Shown here piece after piece: positions 26,448 through 34,915 of a stretch of 64,000 nt of DNA (the stretch's first letter is position 1; the number at the start of each line of letters is the position of its first letter). The notes beneath the pieces were generated by a model that saw only the letters and a list, made by a program, of their open reading frames with translations, did not search any database and had not been told where the DNA came from. Source of the stretch: Verrucomicrobiota bacterium (GTDB lineage: Bacteria > Verrucomicrobiota > Verrucomicrobiia > Opitutales > Opitutaceae); NCBI GenBank assembly GCA_025361935.1, contig JANYJB010000065.1:30278-94277 (forward strand), read 5' to 3'. The translations under genes and the position numbers were made by a program.

Positions 26448-27262
26448 CACTTCCCGAAAAAATCACCAGTCTCCAGAATCCGCGCGTCAAACAGCTCGTG
26501 AAGCTGCGTGATCGGCGTCCGCGCGACGAAGCGGGCGTGTTTCTCGTCGAAGGCTACCGCCAGATCCGTCGCGCCCTGGAAAAAAACATCTCGCTCACGG
26601 ATCTCTATTTCTCGCCCGAGTGGTATCTCGGTGAAAACGAACCCGCCCTCATCGCCCAGGCTGAGGCCGCCGGGGCCAAGCTCTTCGAACTGACCAAGGA
26701 GGCGTTTGCCAAAGTCGCCTACCGCGAGCGTCCCGACGGCCTGCTTGCCGTCGCCCCGCAGTGGCGGCGTTCGCTCACCGACCTCGACGCGCTTCTCGCG
26801 AAAAAAACCTCAGCGCCTTTTCTTCTGGTGGTCGAGGCCATCGAGAAGCCGGGCAATCTCGGCACGATCCTGCGCAGCGCGGACGCGGCTGGCGTGGACG
26901 CGCTCATCGTGTGCGACCCGGTGACGGACCTTTTTAATCCGAACGTCGTGCGCGCCTCGACCGGCGTGGTGTTTTCCGTGCCCGTGATCATTGCGAGCAG
27001 CGAAGAGGTGAACCACTGGTTGCGCGCCAAAGCGATCCGCTCGGTGGCCACCACGCCGTCGGCGACCGATCTTTACACCAACACCGACCTGCGCGGCGCG
27101 TTGGCGATCGTCATGGGCAGCGAGCAATACGGCTTGAGCGACTACTGGCTGAAGGAGGCCGACACCCGCGTGGTCATCCCAATGGCGGGCCAGGCGGATT
27201 CGCTCAACGTGGCGATGGCGACCATCATCACTCTCTTCGAAGCGGTGCGGCAGCGCGCCTGA
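26441..27262 (+). CDS. SpoU/TrmH-family RNA 2'-O-methyltransferase
   Basis: From a GTG at 26441 (giving V-G-T-L-P-E-K-I-T-S) the product is 273 residues; earlier GTG codons at 26423 and 26432 are in the R5 repeat. The N-terminal substrate-binding region has N-P-R-V-K-Q-L-V-K-L and G-V-F-L-V-E-G; the SpoU domain has the knot motifs I-E-K-P-G-N-L-G-T-I-L-R, I-V-M-G-S-E-Q-Y-G-L and I-P-M-x-G-x-x-x-S-L-N-V-A. Members methylate ribose 2'-OH in rRNA or tRNA. The target is not evident. Confidence 0.88.
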   Translation: MGTLPEKITSLQNPRVKQLVKLRDRRPRDEAGVFLVEGYRQIRRALEKNISLTDLYFSPEWYLGENEPALIAQAEAAGAKLFELTKEAFAKVAYRERPDGLLAVAPQWRRSLTDLDALLAKKTSAPFLLVVEAIEKPGNLGTILRSADAAGVDALIVCDPVTDLFNPNVVRASTGVVFSVPVIIASSEEVNHWLRAKAIRSVATTPSATDLYTNTDLRGALAIVMGSEQYGLSDYWLKEADTRVVIPMAGQADSLNVAMATIITLFEAVRQRA

Positions 27263-27271
27263 TGCGGACAC

Positions 27272-27315
27272 AAAAAAAGGGAGGAAGCCTTTCGGCATCC
27301 CTCCCTGTATTTTGT
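27272..27315. terminator. Bidirectional terminator between the SpoU gene and the autotransporter
   Basis: AGGGAGG (27278-27284) pairs with CCTCCCT (27300-27306), with a further AAGCC/GGC pairing inside. A seven-base A run precedes it, serving as a U tract for minus-strand transcripts, and a T-rich stretch follows it for the plus strand. The flanking genes are convergent, which fits a two-way terminator. Confidence 0.8.
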
Positions 27316-27327
27316 TTCGAGACCTTA

Positions 27328-30300
27328 TTAGAAGCCGAACGCTGTGCTGATGTAGAACGAATTTGACGCCTTCGCATCCGCAGCGACCGCGCCTTGGTAG
27401 GAAGCGCCAACCGTCCAGGCGGAGGTGAGGCTGTAGTTCACACCCAGACCGAGGTTGAACTCGGTGTCGCCCATGCCCGGAGCCTTCACGGCGAAGGACT
27501 TGGTTTCCGAGACCACATTGGCCGAGACTTCGCGGGCAGCGTCCGAGAAGTTGTGGCTCACGCCGAGGCGGGCGTTGAAGCTCAACTTCGAGGTGGCGAG
27601 GTAGCGGCCGTTGACTGCGGCCTCGGTGGTGAAGCTCGTGTCGCTCTGGCTGTGGACGTTCAGGGCTTGCAGGGGCTTCAAGGCGTTGGTCTCGGTGAAG
27701 CCGTCGGTCTTGGCCGAGACGTAGGTCAGGCGAAGCTCGGGCTCGATGACGACCGTGCGGCGTTCGAGCGCGCGGTAGCGGAGACCGATCGCCGCGAGAT
27801 TTGCGGAGGAATCAGCACCGTGGAAGCTAGACGTGCCGGTCGCGGTGTTGCGGGTGCCGTCGCTGCTGTAGGTGGCCGTGCTCAGGCTCGTGGTGATGGA
27901 GAGGCGGCGGTTCTGGCCGGCGACGTATTCGCCGAAGAGGCCGTAAACATTGCCCTTCACGGTGGAGCGGAGGTAGGTGGAATCCACCGAGCCGGAATCA
28001 AAGCCGGCGAACAAACCAGCCGTGAGGCGCTTGTTAAGCACGATACGGGCACCGGCGACGGCACCGTTGCTCTTCAGGTCGTAGTCGGCCTGATTCTGCG
28101 AGCTGGATGAACCGGTGTCCAAGTTCGAGTAACCGGCGAAGACCGAATACTTGCCGGTGTCCACGAGCGGCGTGAGGTTGACGGCTTTGTCGGTGTAGCT
28201 GCGGGTGACACGGTCGGCGTAGTCGGTGAAGCCGGCGTAAGCTTCGGGCGAGGCTTTGTTGGCGATCACGGCCACTTGAGCAGGCGTGAGGCCCGCACCA
28301 AGCAACAGAGGCAGGAGGTCGCCGCCAACATATTGGTGGTCGCCCACCTTGAGGTTCGTGATCATCGCCTGGAGGTTGCCGCTGGCGCCCGTAAAGGCGT
28401 TGAGCAGGTTGCCGCCAGTGGTGGCGGTCAGCAGGCCGGTGCCGATCAACTGGCCGGTGCTGAGATTCAGAATAACGTCGCTGGTGAAGTTGTTCGTGAA
28501 CGTGGCGAAGTGCCCGCTGATGGTGCCAGGGGCGCCGTTGATGATCGTGAACGTCTGGCCCTTGGCGGGCTGGAACGCGGCGATGGCGATGGCGTTGGCC
28601 ATGTAGGTGGGGGTGGCCTGCTCGAGGAGCGTGTAGGAGGGCGTGCCGATTGTGAGGACGCTGGTGAGCGGGTTGAGGACGGTGTTGCCGCCCACGGCAA
28701 CCTGGTCGTAGCCGAGGATATTGTCGGTGCTCGGGCCGGAAGCGTCGGCCAGCTCGATGGCGAGCGTGCCGTTTTCGGTGTAGTTGCCGGCAATCGTTAG
28801 CACGCCGGGCGAACTGCCCGGAGCCGTGTTACCATTGCCGGTGTAATCGCCGTTGACGGTGCCGGTGCCCATAAAGGTGCCGTTGTTGGTGACATTGCTG
28901 TTGACGACGCCGTTATCGACGAAGGTAGAGCCATCGTTCACCGTGGTGTTTCCGGTGTTGAGCGTGCCGGTGGAGTCGATGACAACGGTGCCGCCATCAA
29001 CCATGGTATTGGTGTTCGTGTTGTTACCCGAGAGGTTCAGCGTGCCGTTGCCGCTCTTGATGAAATCACCGGTATTGGTCGTGGTGCCGGCATAGGTGCC
29101 GCCGTCGGTCACGTTCAGGTTGTTGCCGTTCAGGGTGAGCGTGCCGTCGCCATTAAGCGTGTTGATGGTCTGATCACCGTGCAGGAGCTTCAGCTCGGCG
29201 GCGGTGGAAAGATTCACCGTCGCGCCGTGCGCGAGAAGATCGGCGCCGTCGATGGTGAGAAGGCCGGTTTGCACATTGATGGTGGTGGCGGCGACGCCGG
29301 CGGTAAACGTGACGTTGCCGTTGGAGTTGACCGTCGATCCGCCGATAGCCTCGCCGAGTTTACCATTGATCTGGGTGCCGTTGTTGAGGTCGTAAGTCGG
29401 GGCCGTGAGGGTGTGGCTTCCGGAAACGGTGCCACCGTTGCTGGTGAGCGAGGCGACGGTGTTGTTGCTGTTTACCTCTAGCTCCGCGCCGGAGGAAATC
29501 GTCACGGCCGTCGAAGTGGAAAGGTTTGCGGCGGGGCCGGCGAGGACGAGCTTGCCTGCATTGACGTTGGTGGCGCCCGTGTAGGTGTTGGCGTTGTTCA
29601 GAGTCACCGTGCCGGACGTCGTCTTGTTCAGCTTGATGCCGGATCCCGCGAGGATCACATCGACCGTGCCGTCCTTAAGTTCAAAGCTGCCGGTGCTCGT
29701 CAGTGTGCCCGTGCCGCTGATCTTGGCTCCGTGGTCGAGGGTGACTGTGCCGACCGTGTCGCTGTGGCCGCCTAGCGCGAGTTCGGCGGTCGAGCCGTCG
29801 ATCTTGATGTTGCCGCTGGCGATGGCGTTGTCGGTGCCGTAAACCAATTTGCCCGCGCTCACCGTGGTATCGCCCGTGTAAGTGTTCTGCTCGTTGAGCG
29901 TCACCGTGCCCTCTGTGGTCTTATTCAACGGGATGCCGCTGCCGCCGAGCACCACGTTCACGGTGCCTTCTTTCATCTCAAACGTGCCGGTCGAGGTCAG
30001 CACGCTGTCGCTGCCACCGTTGATAGTGGCATTGCCGGAGAGCGTGACCGTGCCGACCGTGTCGCTGTAACCGTCCATGTCCAAAACCGCGGTCGCTCCG
30101 TCCACCGTCACGTTGCCGCTGGCGATTGCATTGTTCGTGCCGTAGAGCAGCGTGCCCGCGCTCACCGTCGTTAGGCCGGTGTAGGTGTTTTGCTCGTTGA
30201 GCGTGACCGTGCCGGAAGTCGTCTTGTTCAACACGATGCCTTCGCCTCCAAGAACTGCGTTCACCGTGCCGGACTTCATTTCAAACGTGCCGGTCGAGGT

Positions 30301-33300
30301 CAGCACGCTGTCACTCCCGCCGTTGATCGTGCCATTGCCGGAGAGCGTCACGGTGCCGACCGTGTCGCTGTAACCGTCCATGTCCAAAACCGCGGTCTCG
30401 CCGTCGATCGTCACATTGCCCGACGCGATGGCGTCGTTGGTCCCGTAGAGCAACTTGCCCTCGGTGATCTTGGTGAGACCAGTGTAGGTGTTCTTGTTGT
30501 TCAGGGTGACCGTGCCCGAGGTGGTCTTGTTCAGGGCGATATCTTCGCCGGCGAGGATGGCGTTCACGGTGCCGTCCTTCATCTCGAAGCTGCCGGTGCT
30601 GGTGAGCGTGCCGCTGCCGTCGATCTTGCCGCCGTGGTCCAAGGTGACGGTGCCGACCGTGTCCGTGTAGGTGCTGATATCAAGGATCGCGGTCGCGCCG
30701 TCGATCGTCACGTTGCCCGAGGCGATGGCGTCGTTCGTGCCATAGAGCAACTTGCCCTCGGTGATTTTCGTAAGACCGGTGTAAGTATTCTTTTGCTGGA
30801 GGGTGACCGTGCCAGAAGTCGTTTTGTTCAGCGGGATGCCGCTGCCGCCGAGCACCACGTTCACGGTGCCGCTCTTCATCTCAAACGTGCCGGTGCTCGT
30901 CAGCGTCGAGTTGCCGCCGCCGTCGATCTTGCCGCCGTCGTCGAGCGTGACCGTGCCGACCGTGTCGCTGTAGCCATCCATATCCAAAATCGCCGTCGCG
31001 CCGTCGATCGTCACGTTGCCGCTGGCGAGCGCGTCGCTCGTGCCAAACTTCAACGTGCCATCGGTGATCTTTGTCAGACCCGTGTAGGTGTTCTTTTCGT
31101 TGAGCGTGACTGTGCCGGAGGTCGTCTTGTTCAGCGCGATGCCGCTGCCGCCGAGCACCACGTTCACCGTGCCGGACTTCATCTCAAAGCTGCCGGTGCT
31201 CGTGAGCGTCGAGTTGCCACCGCCGTTGATCGTGCCATTGCCGGAGAGCGTGACGGTGCCGACCGTGTCGCTGTAGCCATCCATATCCAAAATCGCCGTC
31301 GCGCCGTCGATCGTCACGTTGCCGCTGGCGAGCGCGTCGTCGGTGCCGTAAACCAGCTTGCCGGCGCTTACCGTGGTGAGACCCGTGTAAGTGTTCTTGG
31401 CGTTGAGTGTCACAGTTCCGTTGCCCGTTTTGTTCAGCGCGATGCCGCTGCCGCCCAGGATGGCATTCACGGTGCCGTCCTTCATCTCAAACGTGCCGCC
31501 GCTGGTGAGAGTGGAATTGCCACTGCCGTCGATCGTGCCGCCATGATCCAGCGTGACGGTGCCGACGGTGTCGCTGTGGTTGGCACCGAGATCAAAGACC
31601 GCAGTGGAGCCGTCGATGGTGAGCACGCCGCTGTCGGCCAGAGAGCCGTTGGCGCTTTCGCGGACGATGCCGCCATTGATGGTGGTGCCGCCGGTGTAGG
31701 TGTTGGCAGCGTTGAGGACGATGGTGCCGGTATGCGTGGAGTCGCCAAACGTGACTGAGCCGTTGGAGATCACGCCGCTCAGGATGACCTGGTTTTCGAT
31801 GGGGTTGTCCTCGGAATCCAGAACGTCGGTCGCGGTGTTAAGAATGGTGCGCGCGCCGCCGTTGAGATTAATGGCATTTTTAAAGATGACGTTGGAGTCC
31901 GCCGTGTCTGAACCAAAAAGCAATTTGGCGCCGGTGGGGACGAAGTTGCCGGTGCCCCAAGTCAGGGCGGCACCGTTGCTCAGGCGAACCGTAAGATCGC
32001 CGCCTTGGGCCGAGAAACCGCCGTCGTTGGTCCACTGGATGCGCGTGCTGGAAGTTCCGACGAAGCGGTTGAAGAGCCCGTTGGACTGGAACACGCCGCC
32101 GGCGAGATTGATATTGCTGTTGGTGAACACGCCTTCGCCATCAATGGCCTGGAGGGTGCCGCCTTCGATCTTGGTCTGGCCGCTGTAGGTGTTGGCGGCG
32201 TTGAAAATAACCGTGCCGCTTTTGATGACCAAGCCGGCGCCGCTGCCGGCGGCGTAGTCGGATGCGCCGATGGAGGCGAGGGAATCGTCGGCGATGCCGC
32301 CGTTAAAAACGATGGTGTGCCCCTTGCCAGCGTCGAGGTTGACGGTCGCGCCCTTCATGATGAAGAGATCCGTGCCAACACCCGCACCGCTGCCGCCAGC
32401 CTCGTAGCCGTCGCCGCCTTGAGTGGCGTTCTGGGTGAACTCAGCGTCGCCCTTGATTGTCAAAATGCCGCCATCACGCACAAAAATCGCGCCGCCGTAT
32501 CCCGAACCGCCGATGCCGCCGGGACCGCCGCCGGTGCCGCCATTGCCGCCGCCGAAGCCGCTAACGCCGCCCGCGCCGCCGCCGCCATCCGTGCCGGGTT
32601 CGGCGAAAGCAGATTTGCCACCAATACCGGCGGTGCCGCCAGCGCCACCGCCGCCACCGAAGCCGCCGATGCCGCCAGCGCCACCGTTGCCGCCAGGACC
32701 ACCGGCCGCCGCCGATGCGGAAACCGCATCGCCACCATTACCGCCATTGCCGCCCGCTCCACCACCAAAGCCAAAGCTGGCATTACCGCCATTGCCGGCA
32801 TTGCCACCGGTGCCACCGTTGCCGGCTGTGCCCACAGCCAGATTCGTCACGGTGATAGCCGCTAGATAGGCTCCGTCGAAAACCGCTTTAGCAAGGTCTT
32901 TGGTAAGCGTTGCGCCACCTTTCTCAGCGGCAATTTCCGTATAGCTAGCCGCCAAGGCGGCAAGGGGAACGCCCAATTCCGAGATGACAGGAAATCCATC
33001 CGCCGCCACTTGAGTTTCGGCCAACGCCGCCGCTGAAGTAAACGAGGCGGCAATCGCCGTAAAGACGGTGGTATCAATAGTATCTTCGCCTGATGTGACG
33101 ATATCGTAAGTGACATCCAGACCGGCCTTGATCGTGTCCGCCGTAACCGCCGCACCAACAGAACCATTGCCGCCATTGCCGCCTTTGCCGCCAAAACCGT
33201 TGGTGCCATTGGTGCCGGATGCGCCATTGTAGCCCGTGCCGCCGTTGCCACCGTTAACATAGGCCGCGCCACTATCGGCGTTAGCACCGTTGTCACCGTT

Positions 33301-33723
33301 GGTGCCATTAGAAGAAGGGGTGAAAATACCATTCAGAACGCCGCCCAAGCTAGAAGAGTTGGCGTTGCCGCCCTTGACCGTGTTACCGACAAAATTCACG
33401 TTGTTGAGCGTGACCGTAGCACCGGAGTTGACAAAAATAGCACCACCCAAACCCGCGCCGCCACCGCTGCCATCGCCACCCGCAGTGCTGAAGTTCTGCA
33501 AGGTCGCGTTGCTGATCGTGAGACTGCCGCCCTTCACAAAGTAACCGGAGCCGCTGTTGCCGTCGATGATGCCGCCGTCACCGTCAACCGAATGCGCGCC
33601 ACTGGTTTGGACTGTCGGCGGCGTCGCCAACGTCTGATCGGCGCGAACGGTCGTCAAGAGAGCCAAACTGCTCAATAACGCGTTGTAAAACCGAGCGGAA
33701 TACAGAAAGGAGGCAGTCTTCAT
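27328..33723 (-). CDS. Giant autotransporter with beta-strand repeats and C-terminal barrel
   Basis: The 2131-residue protein has a signal peptide (1-28, ending V-R-A), a first passenger part with Gly/Asn-rich segments (about 130-435, many G-G-N-G-G and G-G-A-G-G runs), then seven near-identical repeats of about 100 residues of the autotransporter-associated type (N-T-Y-T-G-L-T-x-V, T-V-G-T-V-T-L), and a C-terminal autotransporter beta-barrel (about 1850-2131) ending in Phe. It would be displayed on, or released from, the outer membrane; adhesion is a usual role, but nothing here shows the ligand. The ATG is followed by M-K-T-A-S-F-L. It is a single transcription unit closed by the terminator at 27272. 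Confidence 0.93.
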   Translation of the reverse strand: MKTASFLYSARFYNALLSSLALLTTVRADQTLATPPTVQTSGAHSVDGDGGIIDGNSGSGYFVKGGSLTISNATLQNFSTAGGDGSGGGAGLGGAIFVNSGATVTLNNVNFVGNTVKGGNANSSSLGGVLNGIFTPSSNGTNGDNGANADSGAAYVNGGNGGTGYNGASGTNGTNGFGGKGGNGGNGSVGAAVTADTIKAGLDVTYDIVTSGEDTIDTTVFTAIAASFTSAAALAETQVAADGFPVISELGVPLAALAASYTEIAAEKGGATLTKDLAKAVFDGAYLAAITVTNLAVGTAGNGGTGGNAGNGGNASFGFGGGAGGNGGNGGDAVSASAAAGGPGGNGGAGGIGGFGGGGGAGGTAGIGGKSAFAEPGTDGGGGAGGVSGFGGGNGGTGGGPGGIGGSGYGGAIFVRDGGILTIKGDAEFTQNATQGGDGYEAGGSGAGVGTDLFIMKGATVNLDAGKGHTIVFNGGIADDSLASIGASDYAAGSGAGLVIKSGTVIFNAANTYSGQTKIEGGTLQAIDGEGVFTNSNINLAGGVFQSNGLFNRFVGTSSTRIQWTNDGGFSAQGGDLTVRLSNGAALTWGTGNFVPTGAKLLFGSDTADSNVIFKNAINLNGGARTILNTATDVLDSEDNPIENQVILSGVISNGSVTFGDSTHTGTIVLNAANTYTGGTTINGGIVRESANGSLADSGVLTIDGSTAVFDLGANHSDTVGTVTLDHGGTIDGSGNSTLTSGGTFEMKDGTVNAILGGSGIALNKTGNGTVTLNAKNTYTGLTTVSAGKLVYGTDDALASGNVTIDGATAILDMDGYSDTVGTVTLSGNGTINGGGNSTLTSTGSFEMKSGTVNVVLGGSGIALNKTTSGTVTLNEKNTYTGLTKITDGTLKFGTSDALASGNVTIDGATAILDMDGYSDTVGTVTLDDGGKIDGGGNSTLTSTGTFEMKSGTVNVVLGGSGIPLNKTTSGTVTLQQKNTYTGLTKITEGKLLYGTNDAIASGNVTIDGATAILDISTYTDTVGTVTLDHGGKIDGSGTLTSTGSFEMKDGTVNAILAGEDIALNKTTSGTVTLNNKNTYTGLTKITEGKLLYGTNDAIASGNVTIDGETAVLDMDGYSDTVGTVTLSGNGTINGGSDSVLTSTGTFEMKSGTVNAVLGGEGIVLNKTTSGTVTLNEQNTYTGLTTVSAGTLLYGTNNAIASGNVTVDGATAVLDMDGYSDTVGTVTLSGNATINGGSDSVLTSTGTFEMKEGTVNVVLGGSGIPLNKTTEGTVTLNEQNTYTGDTTVSAGKLVYGTDNAIASGNIKIDGSTAELALGGHSDTVGTVTLDHGAKISGTGTLTSTGSFELKDGTVDVILAGSGIKLNKTTSGTVTLNNANTYTGATNVNAGKLVLAGPAANLSTSTAVTISSGAELEVNSNNTVASLTSNGGTVSGSHTLTAPTYDLNNGTQINGKLGEAIGGSTVNSNGNVTFTAGVAATTINVQTGLLTIDGADLLAHGATVNLSTAAELKLLHGDQTINTLNGDGTLTLNGNNLNVTDGGTYAGTTTNTGDFIKSGNGTLNLSGNNTNTNTMVDGGTVVIDSTGTLNTGNTTVNDGSTFVDNGVVNSNVTNNGTFMGTGTVNGDYTGNGNTAPGSSPGVLTIAGNYTENGTLAIELADASGPSTDNILGYDQVAVGGNTVLNPLTSVLTIGTPSYTLLEQATPTYMANAIAIAAFQPAKGQTFTIINGAPGTISGHFATFTNNFTSDVILNLSTGQLIGTGLLTATTGGNLLNAFTGASGNLQAMITNLKVGDHQYVGGDLLPLLLGAGLTPAQVAVIANKASPEAYAGFTDYADRVTRSYTDKAVNLTPLVDTGKYSVFAGYSNLDTGSSSSQNQADYDLKSNGAVAGARIVLNKRLTAGLFAGFDSGSVDSTYLRSTVKGNVYGLFGEYVAGQNRRLSITTSLSTATYSSDGTRNTATGTSSFHGADSSANLAAIGLRYRALERRTVVIEPELRLTYVSAKTDGFTETNALKPLQALNVHSQSDTSFTTEAAVNGRYLATSKLSFNARLGVSHNFSDAAREVSANVVSETKSFAVKAPGMGDTEFNLGLGVNYSLTSAWTVGASYQGAVAADAKASNSFYISTAFGF
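29570..31715. repeat. Seven tandem ~300-bp repeats in the autotransporter gene
   Basis: Seven units of about 300 bases, each encoding a block from N-T-Y-T-G to T-V-T-L-N, follow one another. Some adjoining units are almost identical at the DNA level, for example around 30000-30130 and 30300-30430. Unequal recombination could change the copy number and thus the passenger length. Confidence 0.85.
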
Positions 33724-33902
33724 AATGTAAAAAATTTATGAAACAGAGTCAGCTTATTGACACTTGGTCAACTAGGTAAAAGACCCTAATAAAAATCGTC
33801 TTATAGACGCAAAACTCAATACCGAGCTTAAGTGGACCGCCACACCCTCCTTACTCACGCATATACAAAAGCTATCAATGCATGAAATCGCCTCTGCGTC
33901 GC

Positions 33903-34913
33903 CTATATACGCCGGAGACCGTTTTTCAGCGCCGCCACCAGATCGTTCGTGCCCTCCGCCATGTTCACGCGAGGCGCGTAACCGAGATCGCGACGGGCAG
34001 CCTCGATTGAAAACCAGTGGTCCTTGGCCAGCTCGGCGGCGACAAACCGCGTCATCGGCGGCTCGCCCTTGAGCGGCAGCGCGCGCCACGCGGCCTCGCA
34101 CAACACGCCGGCGGCCGAAGCCGCGCCGAGGGAAATATGCTTCGTCACCGGCGGCTCGCCGAGCGCGGCAAGGAGCCCATTGATCCAATCCCAAAGCACC
34201 ACCGGCGCGCCGTCGGTGATAAAATACGCACGCCCCGCCGCAGCGCCGGAAAGCGCGGCTTCGGCGGCGAGATGCGCATCGGCGGCGTTTTCCACGTGGA
34301 CCATGTCCACGCGGTTGCGGCCTTCGCCCACGATGCGCAGGCGTCCGGCGCGGGCTCGATCCAGGATGCGTGGCACGAGGTGCGGATCGCCCGCACCCCA
34401 GATGAGGTGCGGACGCAACGCCACCGTGCGCAGCGTCGCAGAGTTGGCCGCCAGCACCTCGCGCTCGGCGATGGCTTTGGTTAATGGATACGGGCTCGGG
34501 CAGTCGGTCGTGAGCGGGAGCGACTCGTCGGCGCCGGAGAGGTCGCGGCCATTGTAAACCACGCTGGGCGTGCTCGTGTAAACGAGCCGCGCCACGCCGT
34601 GCTCGCGGCAGCCGGCGAGAATCGCACGCGTGCCGAGCACGTTGGCGCGGAAAAAGTCTTCGTAGCGTCCCCACACGCCGACTTTGGCGGCAACATGGAA
34701 AACCGTTTCGATCCCGCGGCAGGCCGCGCGCACCGCCGTCTCGTCGTCGAGCGCGGCGCGCACGAAACGCACTCCGCGCGCCTCCAGGTCGGGCGCGGGC
34801 GTGCGCGCGAGCACGGTGACAGGACGGCCTTGCGCGAGCTGGCGGTCAACGATGCGCCGCCCGAGAAAGCCGGTTCCGCCGGTGACGAGGACAGGAGAAT
34901 TTGCCTGAGTCAT
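33903..34913 (-). CDS. oleD: 2-alkyl-3-oxoalkanoate reductase OleD-like (olefin pathway)
   Basis: This extended short-chain dehydrogenase of 336 residues has V-T-G-G-T-G-F-L-G-R at its N-terminus, Y-T-S-T-P-S-V-V-Y-N-G-R-D and the catalytic Y-P-L-T-K motif. The S-T-P-S-V-V phrase and direct coupling to an oleC-like gene identify OleD, which reduces 2-alkyl-3-ketoacids to beta-hydroxyacids in head-to-head long-chain olefin synthesis. The ATG for M-T-Q-A-N-S-P-V-L is chosen; it lies 2 bases after the oleC stop. The longer open frame upstream is oleC read in another frame. oleA and oleB are not in the window. Confidence 0.85.
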   Translation of the reverse strand: MTQANSPVLVTGGTGFLGRRIVDRQLAQGRPVTVLARTPAPDLEARGVRFVRAALDDETAVRAACRGIETVFHVAAKVGVWGRYEDFFRANVLGTRAILAGCREHGVARLVYTSTPSVVYNGRDLSGADESLPLTTDCPSPYPLTKAIAEREVLAANSATLRTVALRPHLIWGAGDPHLVPRILDRARAGRLRIVGEGRNRVDMVHVENAADAHLAAEAALSGAAAGRAYFITDGAPVVLWDWINGLLAALGEPPVTKHISLGAASAAGVLCEAAWRALPLKGEPPMTRFVAAELAKDHWFSIEAARRDLGYAPRVNMAEGTNDLVAALKNGLRRI

Positions 34914-34915
34914 GG

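Noticed and set aside
29570-31715. Possible CRISPR-like array from regular repeats
   Set aside because: Units are about 300 bp, are coding, and have no spacers.
30190-31758. 522-codon plus-strand frame in the autotransporter gene
   Set aside because: It is an internal repeat of the reverse complement of the passenger repeats and has no independent signals.
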